Positions 1 through 13,800 are shown, counted from the first letter of the stretch. The stretch: DNA of 64,000 nt from Owenia fusiformis (GCA_903813345.2 CAIIXF020000004.1:19938477-20002476); one strand, 5' to 3'. Translations and numbers: made by a program. The notes: a model not told the origin generated them from the letters alone.

Positions 1-835
1 ATAAAATGCAATACAGTTACAATGTAGTTCATTTCAATACAATGTAGTTCATTTCAATACAATGCAGTGCAATACAATGTGGTACAGTGCAATACAATGC
101 AGTACAATACAATACATCGCAGTTCAATACAGTGCAGTGCAATACAATACAGTGCAATACAATACATCGCAGTTCAGTGCAGTGCAATACAATACAGTGC
201 AATACAATACATCGCAGTTCGATACAGTGCAATACAATGTAGTGCAATGCAGTGCAATAAAATACAATACAGTGCAATTCAATACAATGCAATACAATAC
301 AGTGCAATACAAAACAATACTGTGCAATAGAATACAGTACACTGCAGTACAATACAATGCAGTGCAATAAAATACAATGCAGTGTAATTAAATGCAGTGT
401 AATTCAAGACAATGCAATACAATACTGTGTAATACAATACAGTGCAATATAATACAATGCAGTGCACTGCAATGCAATGCAATACAATATGGTGCAGTGC
501 AATATATTGCAGTGCAATTCAAAACAATGCAGTGTAATACAATGCAGTGCAACACAATGTGGTACAATGCAATACATTATAATGCAGTGCAATACAATAC
601 AATGCAGCGCAATACAATGTAGTACACTGCAGTACAATACAATGCAGTGCAATAAAGTACAATGCAGTGCAATATAATATAATACAGTGCAATACAGTAC
701 AATATAATGCAATAGAATACAATGCAGTGCAATAGAATACAATGCAGTGCAATACAATAAAATGCAGTACAATACAATACAATGATGTGCTATACAATAC
801 AATACAATGCAATGAAATGCAATTCAATGCTATGA
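1..835. repeat. CARTR pentamer satellite, left arm
   Basis: Uninterrupted array of a five-base pattern CA(A/G)T(A/G), organised mostly as 15-base units such as caatacaatgcagtg. It begins before the window edge. Because 15 is a multiple of 3 and the pattern rarely makes stops, several frames stay open on both strands (Q-Y-N-A-V type peptides); these are not genes. The reverse-complement version of the array lies at 3357-4197, so the two are inverted arms around the foldback element between them. Confidence 0.95.
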
Positions 836-1546
836 ATGTACACCTTCTACAGTCAAATAAACACAGATAAAATTGTAATAGTATGTTAGTGTATGGAGTT
901 TGAAGTGGGTGGGGGATACAATTACCAGTCTGCTGATTGATGACTTAATAACTTAGAAAAGATCTGCTAGCTTTTAACAGGTGGCACTTATGTCTACCTT
1001 ATGTTCTTGAACAATCTCGTCTAAGAATACAGACCCGTATCCTGGATTAACCTGGGGGAGTGGTTTTACCAAGGGGGAGATTTTGCCAAGAGGGGGAGCT
1101 TTTTGACATGGCAAAAAAATCATGCGAAAAGTGCTAAGAATGGTGAAAAACTGCATGATTTTGAACGAATATTTGGCAAGGGGGAGGGGGGTGAGGCCCC
1201 CTGGCTACGGCCATGGAATACATATAGGAACTTTCCTTCTCCCAGAAGAAATGGTATACAGGTGTTACATTCTGGTATTTTGTATACGAATGTCTGTAGT
1301 ACACTTTATTGAAAGATGGCAGTGTACACTGTGTAGGCCTACTACCATTTTGAGGTCAGTTTGACTTTATAATTCTGCGCACTATAATCTGTAATTCTCA
1401 TAGATATCCTCTCTAGAGGCATCACTGTGATCCAAAATTACAATTTCGCAGGTCAAGTCTGCAGTCTTTCGAAAAAAGTTGAATTCGTTGTGCTACCCTT
1501 TCTTGTTGGGCATTAATTAACAGAAAACTATATTTACATCGCGCCA

Positions 1547-1816
1547 GCATATACAAGCTTCAGCGCGATATTTTGAGTATGTTAATAAATAAAGTGCGCA
1601 GAAATTGATCTTATTGGGCCGCGGTGTGCGATATCACTCATAAACAATTTTTAATTGCGCACTGAATGAATTACAGGGGGCGCGTTGTGCAAAGTGAATT
1701 AAATAAATAAAGTGCGCAGAAATATATCTGACTGGGCCGCGGTGTGTGATATCACTCCCATGTTAAAACTCCATTGAATTTTAAATTCTGCAGTATATCC
1801 CCTTTCGCTTTCCATA
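1547..1816. repeat. Loop of foldback with two diverged direct repeats
   Basis: Contains two related segments, near 1583-1640 and 1706-1780, each with aaataaagtgcgcagaaat followed by tgggccgcggtgtg and gatatcactc. The second is followed by cccatgttaaaactccatt. The same block recurs at about 5180-5284, immediately before a LINE fragment, so it is a dispersed repeat module and not unique DNA. Confidence 0.75.
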
Positions 1817-2448
1817 CTGGTGCGATGTAAATATAGTTTTCTGTTAATAAATGCCCAACAAGAAAGGGTAGCACAACGAATTCAACTTTTTTCGAAAGAC
1901 TGCAGACTTGACCCGCGAAATTGTAATTTTGGATCACAGTGATGCCTCTAGAGAGGATATCTATGAGAATTACAGATTATAGTACGCAGAATTATGGTAG
2001 TACACAGTGTACACTGCCATCTTTCAATAAAGTGTGTACTACACACCTTCGTATACAAAATACCAGAATGATTGATGTAATACCCGTATACCATTTCTTC
2101 TGGGAGAAGGAAAGTTCCGATTTGTATTCCAGGACCGTAGCCAGGGGGCCTCACCCCCCATCCCCTTGCCAAATATTCGTTCAAAATCATGCAGTTTTTC
2201 ACCATTCTTAGCACTTTTCGCATGATTTTTTTGCCAAAACTGTCAAAAAGCTCCCCCCCCCTCTTGGCAAAATCTCCCCCTTGGTAAAACCACTCCCCCA
2301 GATTAATCCAGGATACGGACCTGTATTCTTAGACGTGATTGTTTAAGAACGTAAGGTAGACATAAGTGCCACCTGTTAAAAGCTAGGAGATCTTTTCTAA
2401 GTTATTAAGTCATCAATCAGCAGACTGGTAATTGTATCCCCCACCCAC

Positions 2449-3278
2449 TATGGCATTGTTTTTGCTTCTTTATTCATTAAATTCAAATATATTCGATATA
2501 TGAAATATTTATATTCGCTAAATCATTTTTCCATTCGGTAAAAACGTTTATTTGTATGTTACAGCAAATTAAGTTTTCAAAATAGCCAATCACTTAATAC
2601 TATGTGCATTAAATTACATATTTCATTCGTTAAATGATATTTTTTGCGTAAATTGTTATGGTATTCTTTAAGAGTAACACATTATATGCACAATATTGAA
2701 TTTCTATTTGAACCCTACCGAAATAAGTTTGCCTATATTTACCAAATGGTTTATTTTTCTATGACATAGTTAATGCATTTTAGCGAAAGCTAATTTGCTA
2801 TTTACCGAATGCAATAAAGTAATATTCGATAACTTACGTTGTTGATCGACATTTTGTCACGTGACTTCGAGATTTGCAAAATGGCCGCGCAGCTATTCTA
2901 CATAGTACAAATATATCACGTGACCGTAAGTCTCGCAAATTATCGAAATATAACGAAATTTATCGAATGTGGCATTCGGTATTTACCGAATATAAATAAT
3001 TTAAATACCGAATGTACAAATAATTAATTGAATTATACGTGCCTTAAGGAAAACAAATTGATTCGCTGCATCACACAAATACATGTATTAATATCAAATG
3101 TGAATGTCAATATAAAGAACAAGTGAAACTATTTAGCGAATATAAATTGTATAGATTATTACATTTGATAAAATAAAAAACATTCGATAGATTGGGTAAA
3201 GGTTTGGTAAATTGTTTGTTTTATTTGGTATTTATGGAATATTAATGTACCGAATAAAGAATCAGTTTAAACACCATA
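2449..3278. mobile_element. Nested TATGG-ended MITE with 6-bp TSD
   Basis: Starts TATGGcattgtttttgc and ends with the inverted form ...aaacaCCATA; both ends share an inner ttctttattc. It is flanked on both sides by acccac (2443-2448 and 3279-3284). The equivalent place in the uninterrupted left arm of the host foldback (905-915, reverse complement) has acccac once. This fits a 6-bp target duplication. The 830-bp interior is very AT-rich with many attcggta/taccgaat pairs in both orientations and has no credible coding region. Confidence 0.88.
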
Positions 3279-3356
3279 ACCCACTTCAAACTCCAAACAC
3301 TAACATACTATTACAATTTAAAATCAATTATATTTGTGTTTATTTGTCTGTAGAAG

Positions 3357-4197
3357 GTGTACATTAATAGCACTGAATTGAATAACATTGCATTGTATTG
3401 TATTGTATATCACATCATTGTATTGTATTGTACTGCATTTTATTGTATTGCACTGCATTGTATTTTATTGCCGTATATTGTACTGTATTGCATTGTATTA
3501 TATTATATTGCACTGCATTGTACTTTATTGCACTGCATTGTATTGTACTGTAGTGTTCTACATTGTATTGCGTTACAATGTATTGTATTGCACTGCATTG
3601 TATTGTATTGCACTGCACCACATTGTGTTACACTGAATTGTATTACACTGCATTGTATTGTATTGCACTGCAATATATTGCACTGCACCATATTGTATTG
3701 CACTGCATTGTGCACTGCATTGTATTGTATTGCACTGTATTGAACTGCGATGTATTGTATTGCATTATATTGCACTGTATTGTATTGCATCGTATTGCAC
3801 TGCATTTTATTGTATTATATTGCACTACATTGTATTGTATCATATTGCACTGCATTTTTTGCATCATATTACACTGCTTTGTATTGCATCATATTACACT
3901 ACATTGTATTGCATCATATTGCACTGCATTGTATTGCATCATATTGCTCTACATTGTATTGCATCATATTGCACCGCATTGTATTTCATCATATTGCACC
4001 ACATTGTATTGCATCATATTGCACTGCATTGTATTATATCATATTGCACTGCATTGTATTGCATCATATTGCTCTGCATTGTGTTGTATCATATTGCACC
4101 GCATTGTATTACATCATATTGCACCACATCGTATTGCATCATATTGCACTGCATTGTATTATATCATATTGCACTGCATTGTATTGCATCATATTTC
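3357..4197. repeat. YAYTG pentamer satellite, right arm
   Basis: Reverse-complement orientation of the 1-835 array (attgtattgcactgc units). From about 3780 it passes into a 25-base higher-order unit, attgtattgcatcatattgc plus actgc, repeated to 4197. Open frames here are by-products of the short period. Confidence 0.95.
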
Positions 4198-4395
4198 GTA
4201 TTAACCATTTCAGTTACAGTTTTATTACATAAAATGTTATTTATAAGATTATAATTTTCAAATATTGAAAATGTTTTATACAATATCACTTAAAAGATAT
4301 GAAATGGCCCAAAATAATATATTTCAATGGAACCCTTTGCAAGGGTCACTTCAACATAACGCCACGTGTAATCTGTATGCATACGCCCTCTTTTA

Positions 4396-5284
4396 ATGAA
4401 CATTATATTTGAAACCATATTAGAATCGAATCTGATAAAAGTGCGCATCATGGTCCTGGATGTGCTGCGCGCTAGAATCGGGAAATCTCAAAGTTCTCCT
4501 CCGCAGTCCTTCTCCGCAGTCTTTCGAAAAAAATCAAATTCGTGGTGCCACGAATTTTTATTCGTTATTTATTCACAGATAATCATTTTTTCATCGCGCA
4601 CTGAATGCCGGAATTTCTGCGCACTTTATTTTAACTGGAGAGGTTAAGCTTTGCATATATAATCGAAACTGAACCTGTACGTATCACTCGACCATATACA
4701 AATTCATGTAGCCTTCTCATATAAATAGCCGTTCAAATCCAGTGTTTGTTTAGACTACACCATAGCGTGTAATGATTCTATAGTATGTCATTGATGCGGT
4801 TTTAGCTGGTTTTCTAATATATATTTTAAACGAGCTCGTTTCGTAAGATTTTTGGCGCTAAATCATGCATGACATACATCATCGTGTTCAGCAAGAATTC
4901 AACTGTACATCGAAATCAAAATTGACAGCATAGTGTTCAATAGACACGAGTAAAATGGTTCCCGTTGACCCAACGTCAAATATTCAAATCTCCCGTTCTA
5001 AACCCGAAACTCTGAAGCTGAAAGAGTATCTGAAGTAGACTAAGCGCGCATAAAACTATGAGCGCTCGATACATTCCTTTGTTAATTTTTGTACTTTGCG
5101 TTCACGGTTACGTTGTGAAAAACATCGTTAGCTTAACCTCTCCATTAACTTTGTACAACGCGGCCCCTGTAATTCATTCAGTGCGCGATGAAATCTATCT
5201 GACTGGGCCGCGGTGTGTGATATCACTCCCATGTTAAAACTCCATTCGATTTTGAATTATGCGCAGGTCCCCTATAGCTTTCCG
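4396..5284. repeat. Fragments of the foldback-loop repeat family with inverted pair
   Basis: 4425-4645 repeats pieces seen in the foldback (gcagtctttcgaaaaaa, gcgcactgaatg, tttctgcgcactttatt). The stretches aactggagaggttaagc (about 4634-4650) and gcttaacctctccatt (about 5130-5146) form an inverted pair around 480 bases without a gene. 5180-5284 is a near copy of 1720-1816. No coding function is seen. Confidence 0.65.
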
Positions 5285-5811
5285 TACGAAACAGAATAAA
5301 ACGACAACTTCAGTTTAAAATACTTCATGGTATCTGCACTACAAATGCCTTTTTAGCGCAGATAGGCATTAAAAATGACTCTAAATGTAACTATTGTGCC
5401 TTTAGAGATACGTTAAAACACAAATCCTGGGAGTGCAAAAGGATTCAAATATTTCTGAAAGCAATCAAAGCGAATTTAAAGCGTTTATTTAAAGTTGATA
5501 TCGATTTTAACGCCCATGACATGGTTTTTGGAAGGCAAGCTAACAAGAAAAATATCTTACCAAATAGACTTACCCTTGCAATTAAGTACTATATTTTTAT
5601 CAAAGAGTTCGACGAAGTGAATCCCAATCTGTATGAGGCGCAATTTGAAAAAAATATGTTTTATTATGTTCCTGAACTTAAAAGTATGACTGCTGCAAAT
5701 GTCTGAATGAATGGAGGTGGTGTGAAAAATATCTGAACTGTTCTAATTATTGTACTTGTACTGTTTGAATAGAGAAATAAAAAAAATAAATAAAAAATAA
5801 ATAAAAAAATG
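5285..5811 (+). pseudogene. 5'-truncated LINE: reverse-transcriptase C-terminus and tail
   Basis: An open frame without its own start runs from about 5287 to a TGA at 5704-5706. It reads FKILHGICTTNAFLAQIGIK, then S-K-C-N-Y-C, then T-L-K-H-K-S-W-E-C, the cysteine/histidine arrangement found at the C-terminus of many non-LTR retrotransposon polyproteins. It is followed by about 60 bases of 3' UTR and an AATAAA-rich A tract (about 5770-5811). The 5' end joins abruptly to the dispersed repeat at 5284, as expected for truncated insertion by target-primed reverse transcription. The LINE clade is uncertain. Confidence 0.82.
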
Positions 5812-5916
5812 TTACCGTCACAGAAAAAACGTCATAGCAACTCAATGCTTTCCATTGATTTATATTTGATCTGACAGGCAACATCAGATTTATCAGTTTT
5901 CTTCTCAAACATTATT

Positions 5917-5942
5917 AGACTCCAGATGAAATCTGGAGTCTA
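5917..5942. repeat. Short perfect hairpin
   Basis: agactccagat gaa atctggagtct is a near-perfect palindrome. A related ctggagtct is found again near 7700, so the two may mark the ends of the diverged repeat block between them. Confidence 0.5.
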
Positions 5943-6219
5943 TTGTTTTTGCCATTATTGTTTATTCTTATTCTTATTATTCTTATACTGATCACGTTTT
6001 CTCAACAACTATAAGGTATCTTTTCAAGACAATTATATGGTCAATTAAGGTTCAGTATCTAGTTGGTGGGAAATGGGGTCAAATTTTTATCTAGGTCAAA
6101 GGTCAAGAACTAGGTCAAATCCAGTACTTTGTCACTTTTTTCGATTTTCTCGGTCGTCCTTCAATATTTCTGATCCGGTTTTTTTTCATTGTGTTCCTTA
6201 TAAAAAAGTAGGTAAGCTA

Positions 6220-7370
6220 GGGTCGATTTAGTTTTTTGATATCTCAAACCGATTTCGAGATATCAGTGTCCGAAAACGAGGTCCAAAAAAAAGTTCTCCG
6301 AATCAAATGTCCAGGATATTAGTCTTATAGAGAATTTTCTCAGGATTCCGAATCTGAAATCCAAATTCTAATCAGACTTCCGGTTCGGAAGTTATGGCGT
6401 TTTGAAAGCTCAAAAATCGCTAAATTTGGTGCCCATGTTAAGTCAATGGGAAAAAAGATTTTTTTGAAGTGAAAAATACGAAATATAGACTGAGTTCAGC
6501 TAAATATAATGAAAGGTTTAAAAAGAATGGGACCTCAAAAGCCATCTAGCTTCAAAATTTGGACACCAAAATGCCTAGGTCAAAATCTAGGTCAAATTCA
6601 AAGTTTTTCCTTATTTTTGCTATTCTGACACTACAGATTAATTATATTCTTCGAAATTTTGTATACATGTAGCCAAGAGTGTGCTCATAGTGTTAGTCTT
6701 TTGCCGTCAGAAGGTATTTTGCCCCCCTTTTGAGATATGGTGTCCGAAAAGTAGGTCAAAATAAAAAATTCTCCAAATATGACGTTTGAGTTATGAATTA
6801 AGTATAGAATTCTCCTAGGAATCCGAATCTGCAAATCAAATTTCAATCTGACTTCTGGTTCGGAAGTTATGACATTTTGAAAGCTCAAAAATTGCTAAAT
6901 TTGGAGTCCCATGTTATGTCAATGGAAAAAAGATTTTTTGAAGTGTAAAATACAAGATATAAACTAATTACAGCTAAAAATAATGAAAGCCTATGAAAGA
7001 AGGGGACCTCGAAGGCTACTTAACTTCAAAATTTGGACACCAAAATCCCTAGGTCAAAATCTAGGTCAAATTCAAGGTTTTTCCTTATTTTTGCGATTCT
7101 GACACTACAGATTAATTATATTCTTCGAAATTTTGTATACATGTAGCCAAGAGTGTGCTAATAGTGTTAGCCTTTTGCCGTCAGAAAGTATTTTGCCCCA
7201 CTTTTGAGATATGGTGTCCGAAAAGTAGGTCAAAATAAAAATTCGCCAAATGTAACGTATGAGTTATGAATTAGGGGTAGAATTTTGTCAGGAATCCGAA
7301 TCTTTAAATCATATTTCGATTCGACTCCTGGTTCGGGAGTTATGGCGTTTTGAAATTTCGGAAAATCGAT
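6220..7370. repeat. Diverged ~474-bp tandem repeat
   Basis: Blocks such as gtatacatgtagccaagag recur at 6661 and 7135 (474 bases apart), as do cctaggtcaaaatctaggtc and gtgtccgaaaa. A third, more diverged partial copy begins near 6230. About 2.3 copies in all. No open frame is conserved between copies. Confidence 0.8.
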
Positions 7371-7424
7371 CTGATGGTATCCTGATAGAAAGTCAAGAGT
7401 AGAGAAGAAAATATTGAAAAATTC

Positions 7425-7625
7425 ATCCATCCTTCCTATCTGATCTTACCCTATCCTATCCTTCCTATCTATCCTTCCTTCGTATCATTTCCTTCCTATC
7501 CTTCCTATCCTCTCCTATCATATCCTTTCTTCCTATTCTGTTCTATCCTATCCTTCTTTCTTATTCTATCCTATCGTTCCTTCCTATTCTATCCTATCCT
7601 ACCTTCCTATTTTATCCATCCATCT
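7425..7625. repeat. CCTTCCTATC-type pyrimidine microsatellite
   Basis: Irregular tandem array of cttcctatc / tatcctatcc motifs, strongly pyrimidine-biased on the plus strand, ending about 200 bases before the vWA gene start. Confidence 0.85.
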
Positions 7626-7838
7626 TTTTCTGGATGACTCAGCTTATTTTGGATGACTCGGCTTATTCTGGATGACTCGACTAAAAAAAAGTCTAGATCT
7701 GGAGTCTGAAATTGAACTCGTTCAATTTCCAAAATCTAGTTATATATATTATATATTGTTAATATAAATAATTGAAATTTCCCGAAGAATTACCAGAATT
7801 CCATGCAGGTGTTTCTATTTTTGTAGATCGCTTTCGAA

Positions 7839-10800
7839 ATGTTGTTTTACGTTATCCTGCTCGTCGTAGCCTTGATGTTACCATCAAGTGAGGGAGTAAA
7901 TATCAAACAACTCAGAGAAGCCGATGAGGATATTGTAATATATTTTCCATCTGATACGCTAGAAAAGATGCAAAGTCATGATAAAAAAGATTCTCTAAAA
8001 GGTACACGAGTGCCTACGGGCGGAGGGAGAAGCGGCCACAATATCCGAATACCAGAAGGTTATTTTGAGCAACAGTGCATTGATGAGAGCGAACCATCTC
8101 AGGGTAAGATCAAACGTGTCATGAATTTTCATTATTACTTTTTCATACAGCAATCAGTTCAATTTTCCAATCATGAATCAGCGACAATTAAACCTCAAAC
8201 GTGTGCAAAACCATCTCAAATATAATACCTCAAAATTTCATGAAATTATAAGATGAGAAATGTGTTATTTCATAAATTGTGATATAAATATCTTTTCTGT
8301 TTTTTTTATTACAAAGTTCAAAATACCTAAACATTTATATAAAAGTGTACAGCCCTTCATTGATCAGTTGGATATACAATTACAAGTGTTACGCATGTAT
8401 ATTTGTTGCTTTTAACTTTATAACTATAGATACGATTAACCCTAATGTTTTTCGATTTCTTCTAGAGAACTTTTTTGCAACTTTTTTACGCCTCCGTTAT
8501 TTTTTAGTTTGAACCACAGATATAAGACATTTTTGGCGTAAAAACCACTTGGTTTGGGGTAGAGGGGCAAAGCCATGATAGTTGGAACTTGATGCCAATT
8601 GAATTGAACTTTATAAAATATTGATTGTTACTTTGTTTCTAATGCTCTAGAAAATACAAAATAGAAACTACATTGCTCTGTTTGATGGATAAAAGTTTAT
8701 TTTGAAAATATTGAATTTTCTTTCCAATATGCTTTATGTCATGAAAATCTAGCCATTATTGACTGTGATATGAATTTTTGAAGGTAAAAACAGTCAATCA
8801 CCAAGTAGTCGCGTATCGCGTAATCTTCCCAAATTTTAGAGAAAAACTGAATTGATAAATGCTTTAGATTTTTTTGCATATTCCTAAATGTTCACTGCAC
8901 ACTGTGGTACCAGAATTATGATGAAACCTTCTTCCAAATTTTAGATATGATTTTTTATTCTCCCCTACCCACGATTTTTCAATTTCACTATTTCGATATT
9001 TGTGCTGTTGCTAGGTGGTTGCTAGGCAACATCATGAACCGAAATCATATTGGAACAATACCGAGTCCTACATTTATACATCAGCATACTAAATCATTAA
9101 TTGGCATTTGTTGTACAACTTGAAATATGAATGCTAAAGACAAAAACAAGTTGAACTTGAAATTTCGCGATAACTGCTTTCTTTGGACCGAAATTATATT
9201 GGAACAGTACTTAGTTAAACATTCATACATCTTCATACTAAATCACTGATTGGCATTTGTTGTACATCTTGAAATATGAATGCTAAAGACAAAAACAAGT
9301 TGAACTTGAAATTCCCGACCATTCAATTTCATGTTACATTGATTTCAATGGGATTTCGCGATACCTGCTATCTTTGAAAGTGTGTAACTTTAGTTCTACA
9401 AAAGCTTTTACCATGATTTTAGTTTTATTTGAAAGATAATAGATTATTCTTTAAGGCAGCGAAGCATTTTTGGCACAAAAATTGTTTTGAAAGAAAATTG
9501 ACAATTTATCACAAAATGTCAAAAAAGTACACCCCTAAGTAACCCTACATGAACTGCTTATTTATTTATGCCAAACTGATTAATCAGACTGAATTTATAT
9601 CATTGGTTATTAATCATGTATAAATTTTTACCAGGGACATTTTTTGTCTCTGTCTTTATGAGTGTTGACCCAAGCTGCCCATTGGGGGTAGTAATGGGTG
9701 ACACTCAGATATAATGTATACTGTGTCTCATAAGTCGGCACCGGCTGGTGATGTTACAAAATGTTGTTTTTATTATGTATTTTATATGTATATTGTAATG
9801 TCAGTGACACAAAAATAAACTATTTTAAACTAAAACTAAACTAGTAACATTAACCTCGATTTGACCTATGTTGACCTACTTTAAAAAAAACCTTTCTGAA
9901 GAGTTAATTGAATAAGGTTTACAACAACACTAACAATAATGAAATCAGACAAGTAATGAAAAATCGCAGAGGGTGAGGGGGAGGGTCCAAATGACTCCCC
10001 TCTTGCGACTTAGTGTCATAAAAAAATCCATGCTTTTCAAAACTACCCTACAACTTGATAGAGATCAAAATGGAGGACACTCCAATGAAAGAATCCACTA
10101 CTTCCGAATCCTCCCAATTATCAATAACAATTATCCTTCTTGTATTTCAGCCTGCGCAGATATATGTTTCATTGTTCAGACATCGTGTATGGAAAATGCA
10201 GAAGATGTCATGGATAGCATTAAGAGAGATATCAATACGATTATGGGTAAATTGAGTGACCAATCAAGATTCACAATTGTTACATATAGCTCAAATGCAA
10301 ACTCTGAAGAAGGATGGTTGAGGAAAGGTGGAGAAATCCAATCGAGAAAAATCTTCAAGTCTGGAAAAAAATGTAATGATTGCCAGGCACAAACTCACAA
10401 AGCCTTAGAAATATGTCGAAAAAAGATTAAGGACCTGCAAAAAAATGACATCGACAAGGAAAAGTTTTTCCCAAAAAATATTGTAATATTCACTGACGGG
10501 ATATCCTCAAGTACCAAGCGTAACCCGGGAAAACCAAGATTTGATACAATAGATGAAGCTCTGCGCATACAGAGGAAAACAGATATTAACATACAGGTAA
10601 ACATTTGCTAAAACCAAGGTACAGCATCCCCCCGGTATCTCCTAAAAGTGTGGAACTACCTTTTTTGCTTTCATGAAGAATTCTTTTCTTTCTATTTCGA
10701 GGTAGGAGGTAACATTTGGTGACATATGTATTATATATGTTATTTTATCCCATACTTAGTAGCGTTAGCGGGAATATAATTGATATTTGAGATGAGCAAT

Positions 10801-13800
10801 CCCCGGGAATGTCGTTTTATGTTAAAAGCTGTTAAAAACAATAAATGATAAGAACTTTACATTTGAGTCACTCTGGATAGCTTTCATAAATATCAATTAA
10901 TTAATAAATTTAGTAGGTCGTCTCGATGGAAGAAATCCATTTTGAGAACCGAACTGACTTCCATTCATATAAACATGTAACTTATGGACATTATGTTATC
11001 TGCTACTTAAAATTAGTCTAGCTACAAGACTCTGCGATCCTCCCCCCCCCCTCTACTTGACTAAACACCTTCTTACACAGTGTGCAATAATGTTGGTCAC
11101 GTCTCGGGTGATTATTCTTAGTAGTTACCCAAAATAACAACATCTTTCTTTTTATTCAACAAAACATATACTGTAGTATGTCATCTTTGTGATTTTACAT
11201 GCAGGTTGTAAAGATTGAGACAGAAAAAGCAGGTGACGAAATTACCGGGGCTAATGAATGGATGGTATTTATATTAACCCATATCCAAAATTCACGTTAA
11301 TCAATACCTACCTTAAACACGTTTATACATTCAATACACGTGGTTTCAAGTTAGTCAGAAGAAAATAATAATTTTCCTGCTGTTTAGGTTTTAGACAACT
11401 ATCCAGGGGGCTCAGGTGTGGACTTCATAAATGTGGACGGACTTGGATTAGGTGTTGATCAAGATGTTGACATTGTGTTACAATCGTGTGGAATAAAAAC
11501 AGGTATCACGAGGTCATAGATATCATATTAGTATTTGAAATTCTACTTTATTGCAATTGATCTTGATCAAACAAATAGATCCTCTAAAGGGCGAACTATT
11601 TTTAACTATATTTGTTTTATCCGATCCTGTTAATTCCTGTTTGAGCCCATTGAGTGAAAACAAGGGTGTTATAACTTAGATTTTTCAGGAAAGCTTCCTT
11701 GTTCTTTGGAAAATATGATTCTGAGAAGTTGGCCTCAGTAAATACCACTGTTTAAGCACACATTGATACTGCTTGAGGTATGGTTACCCGGGTATAGTTA
11801 TATACACCCATGTCTTCATATTTCATCTCTTAACCAGAAAATAACATAGCCAGTATCTTCTAAAAACTACGTGCTATTGCTCATTTTGCCTTTTCTTAAA
11901 GAGAGAATCAGATCTAGCGAGCAGCCTGACAAAAAATTGTTTCAATTTTAGAATATTTTTTGTGTCATTCCTTTTCATTTTTATTTTCTAAAAATCCCAT
12001 AAGTGCACACTTTATTTCAGGAAAACTAAAGATTTTTACAATAATGTATCATTTTTCTATAAGAATGGTTACCATTCTCATTATTTGAGAGAATTTAAAC
12101 ATTTTTCACCCATTTTTGCACGTTGAATCCATCATACTTAAGTAACTTCACCAATTTATAACATATCGTGAATCTTCTGAGAGATATTGTATATGAGATT
12201 GTAAGGAATAGATTGGTACACTCCCCTCCATAAGTTTGGCAACCTTAGCTCCCTCATTGAACTACGTGTTAAAGCCTCTTACCTTTGATTTTTTATTTAC
12301 TTAACCTGCTATGAAAATACATAAAATATTAATGGAAACGTAACCTGACTTAATTTCCAATACCTCCAAATTTTCTCAATTTTTCCTCAATTACGATAGG
12401 TCAAAAATTGATGATAAAGATTTTTTGAAAATCCACATTCCCATGTTAACTAATGGGAAATGGTAGGTTTGCCGCAAGTCATTTGACAGAATATCCATCA
12501 CCTCGAGTCATTGCAAAAAACAAGTTAAGTAGGCAATTGAATTTGCTATCTTTATTTAACAAAAAATTGATACGTTTCTTCAGGTTCGACAAAGTTATAG
12601 GTCTTTAAAGTTAAAGTTTTTTTCAAAAGACCTCTCCCATTGAAATAACACAGGAGGCGAAAAATGATTTTCAAAAATGACTTTGAAGCTCTGTAACTTT
12701 AGTATCCATCAAGTAAACTAAATACTTAGTGTGCAAAAAAGTTAGACGATTCAATTTTCTATATAAAAATATTTACTGAATAGATATCCTGATTTTTAAT
12801 TTGCACCGAACCCACCATTCCCCATTGGTTTACATAGGAATGACGATTTTCAACAATTCATCAAATTTATCATCAATTTTCGACCTTTTGTAATTGCGGA
12901 AAAATTTGGAGGTATTGGAAATAAAGACAAGTAACGTTTCATCAATATTACAAGTAATTTCATCGCAGGGTAAGTAAACTCAAACGTAAAGATGCTTTAA
13001 CACGTAGTTCAATGGGGAGCATAGGTTGCCAAACTTATGGAGGGGAGTGTAGGTCAATTGTACATGTTGCTTGTAATTTTGTCAACCCCATAGGCTAGAT
13101 CTGATTCTGCCTTTAATGATGAAATGCGCTTCAGGACGTTTATATATTATAGTTACCATAGATAATTTATTTGATATATTTTATCATGCATTTTTATTGC
13201 ATCGCTTAGGACGAAATTTGAAATAAACAGGGATGCAATGCACAGAATGAGTCAATCTGACGTCCCCTTGCTACAACAATATCTCGTATTACATTAGGAG
13301 TAAAATCCTCAATTGTTAATCCAATGGATTTACACAGTGGCGAAATAATTATATTTTCGTATTCAGATAACCCAGAGTGTTGTTGCACGGCTGATGTTGT
13401 ATTAATCGTTGACCGCTCCAATAGTATCAAAAAGAAAGATGTCAATATTACACTAGAATTCTTTGACGATTTCATCAAAGTTCAAAAGAAAATTCTTGAA
13501 CCCACTGATATTGATAGGACTTACTGTGGAGGATTACAGGTATATACTGTATGGTTACTAAAGTGTGTTATCAACAAATATTTCATATGTTTTGTTGATT
13601 AATCGAGATGTTGCAATATGTAATCAAGGGTTGGGATCGGAGGATTTGACTGCCATGGGGACCAAGCTGCTTTTCTTTAAAAAATACTAAAGGATATACC
13701 CATTGCATAGAGTAGGTTATTTACTCCGATTGAATGAAACGCTACGATATGTTTTTTAGTTTTTTCACTAAAAATAACTCGATAAACTATAACGGACAAA

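Larger units (their letters stand above)
838..3360. mobile_element. Large foldback (palindromic) element
   Basis: The outer ends are inverted copies: 838-910 (tacaccttctacagtcaa...) matches the reverse complement of 3285-3360. The inner arms 905-1546 and about 1817-2448 are also inverted copies of each other over roughly 630 bases, including a G-rich run that reads gggggag on one side and ctccccc on the other. The unpaired loop is 1547-1816. No long reading frame or transposase motif is visible, so this looks like a non-autonomous foldback DNA element. The right arm is split by a younger insertion (2449-3278). Short ORFs in the arms are mirrored on the other strand and are not gene-like. Confidence 0.85.

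Noticed and set aside
29-827. Many overlapping 60-130 residue ORFs on both strands in the pentamer array
   Set aside because: Produced by a 15-base period without stop codons; composition is a trivial translation of the repeat and mirrors 3357-4254.
974-1364. Candidate transposase ORFs in the foldback arms (974-1156, 1103-1312, 1122-1364; mirrored at 1948-2223)
   Set aside because: Short, no catalytic motif, and duplicated on the opposite strand by the inverted arms.
9973-10150. Upstream extension of the vWA-1 open frame as coding
   Set aside because: The frame before 10151 lacks vWA similarity; a good acceptor (tgtatttcag) at 10150 and phase match to the signal-peptide exon explain it as intron read-through.
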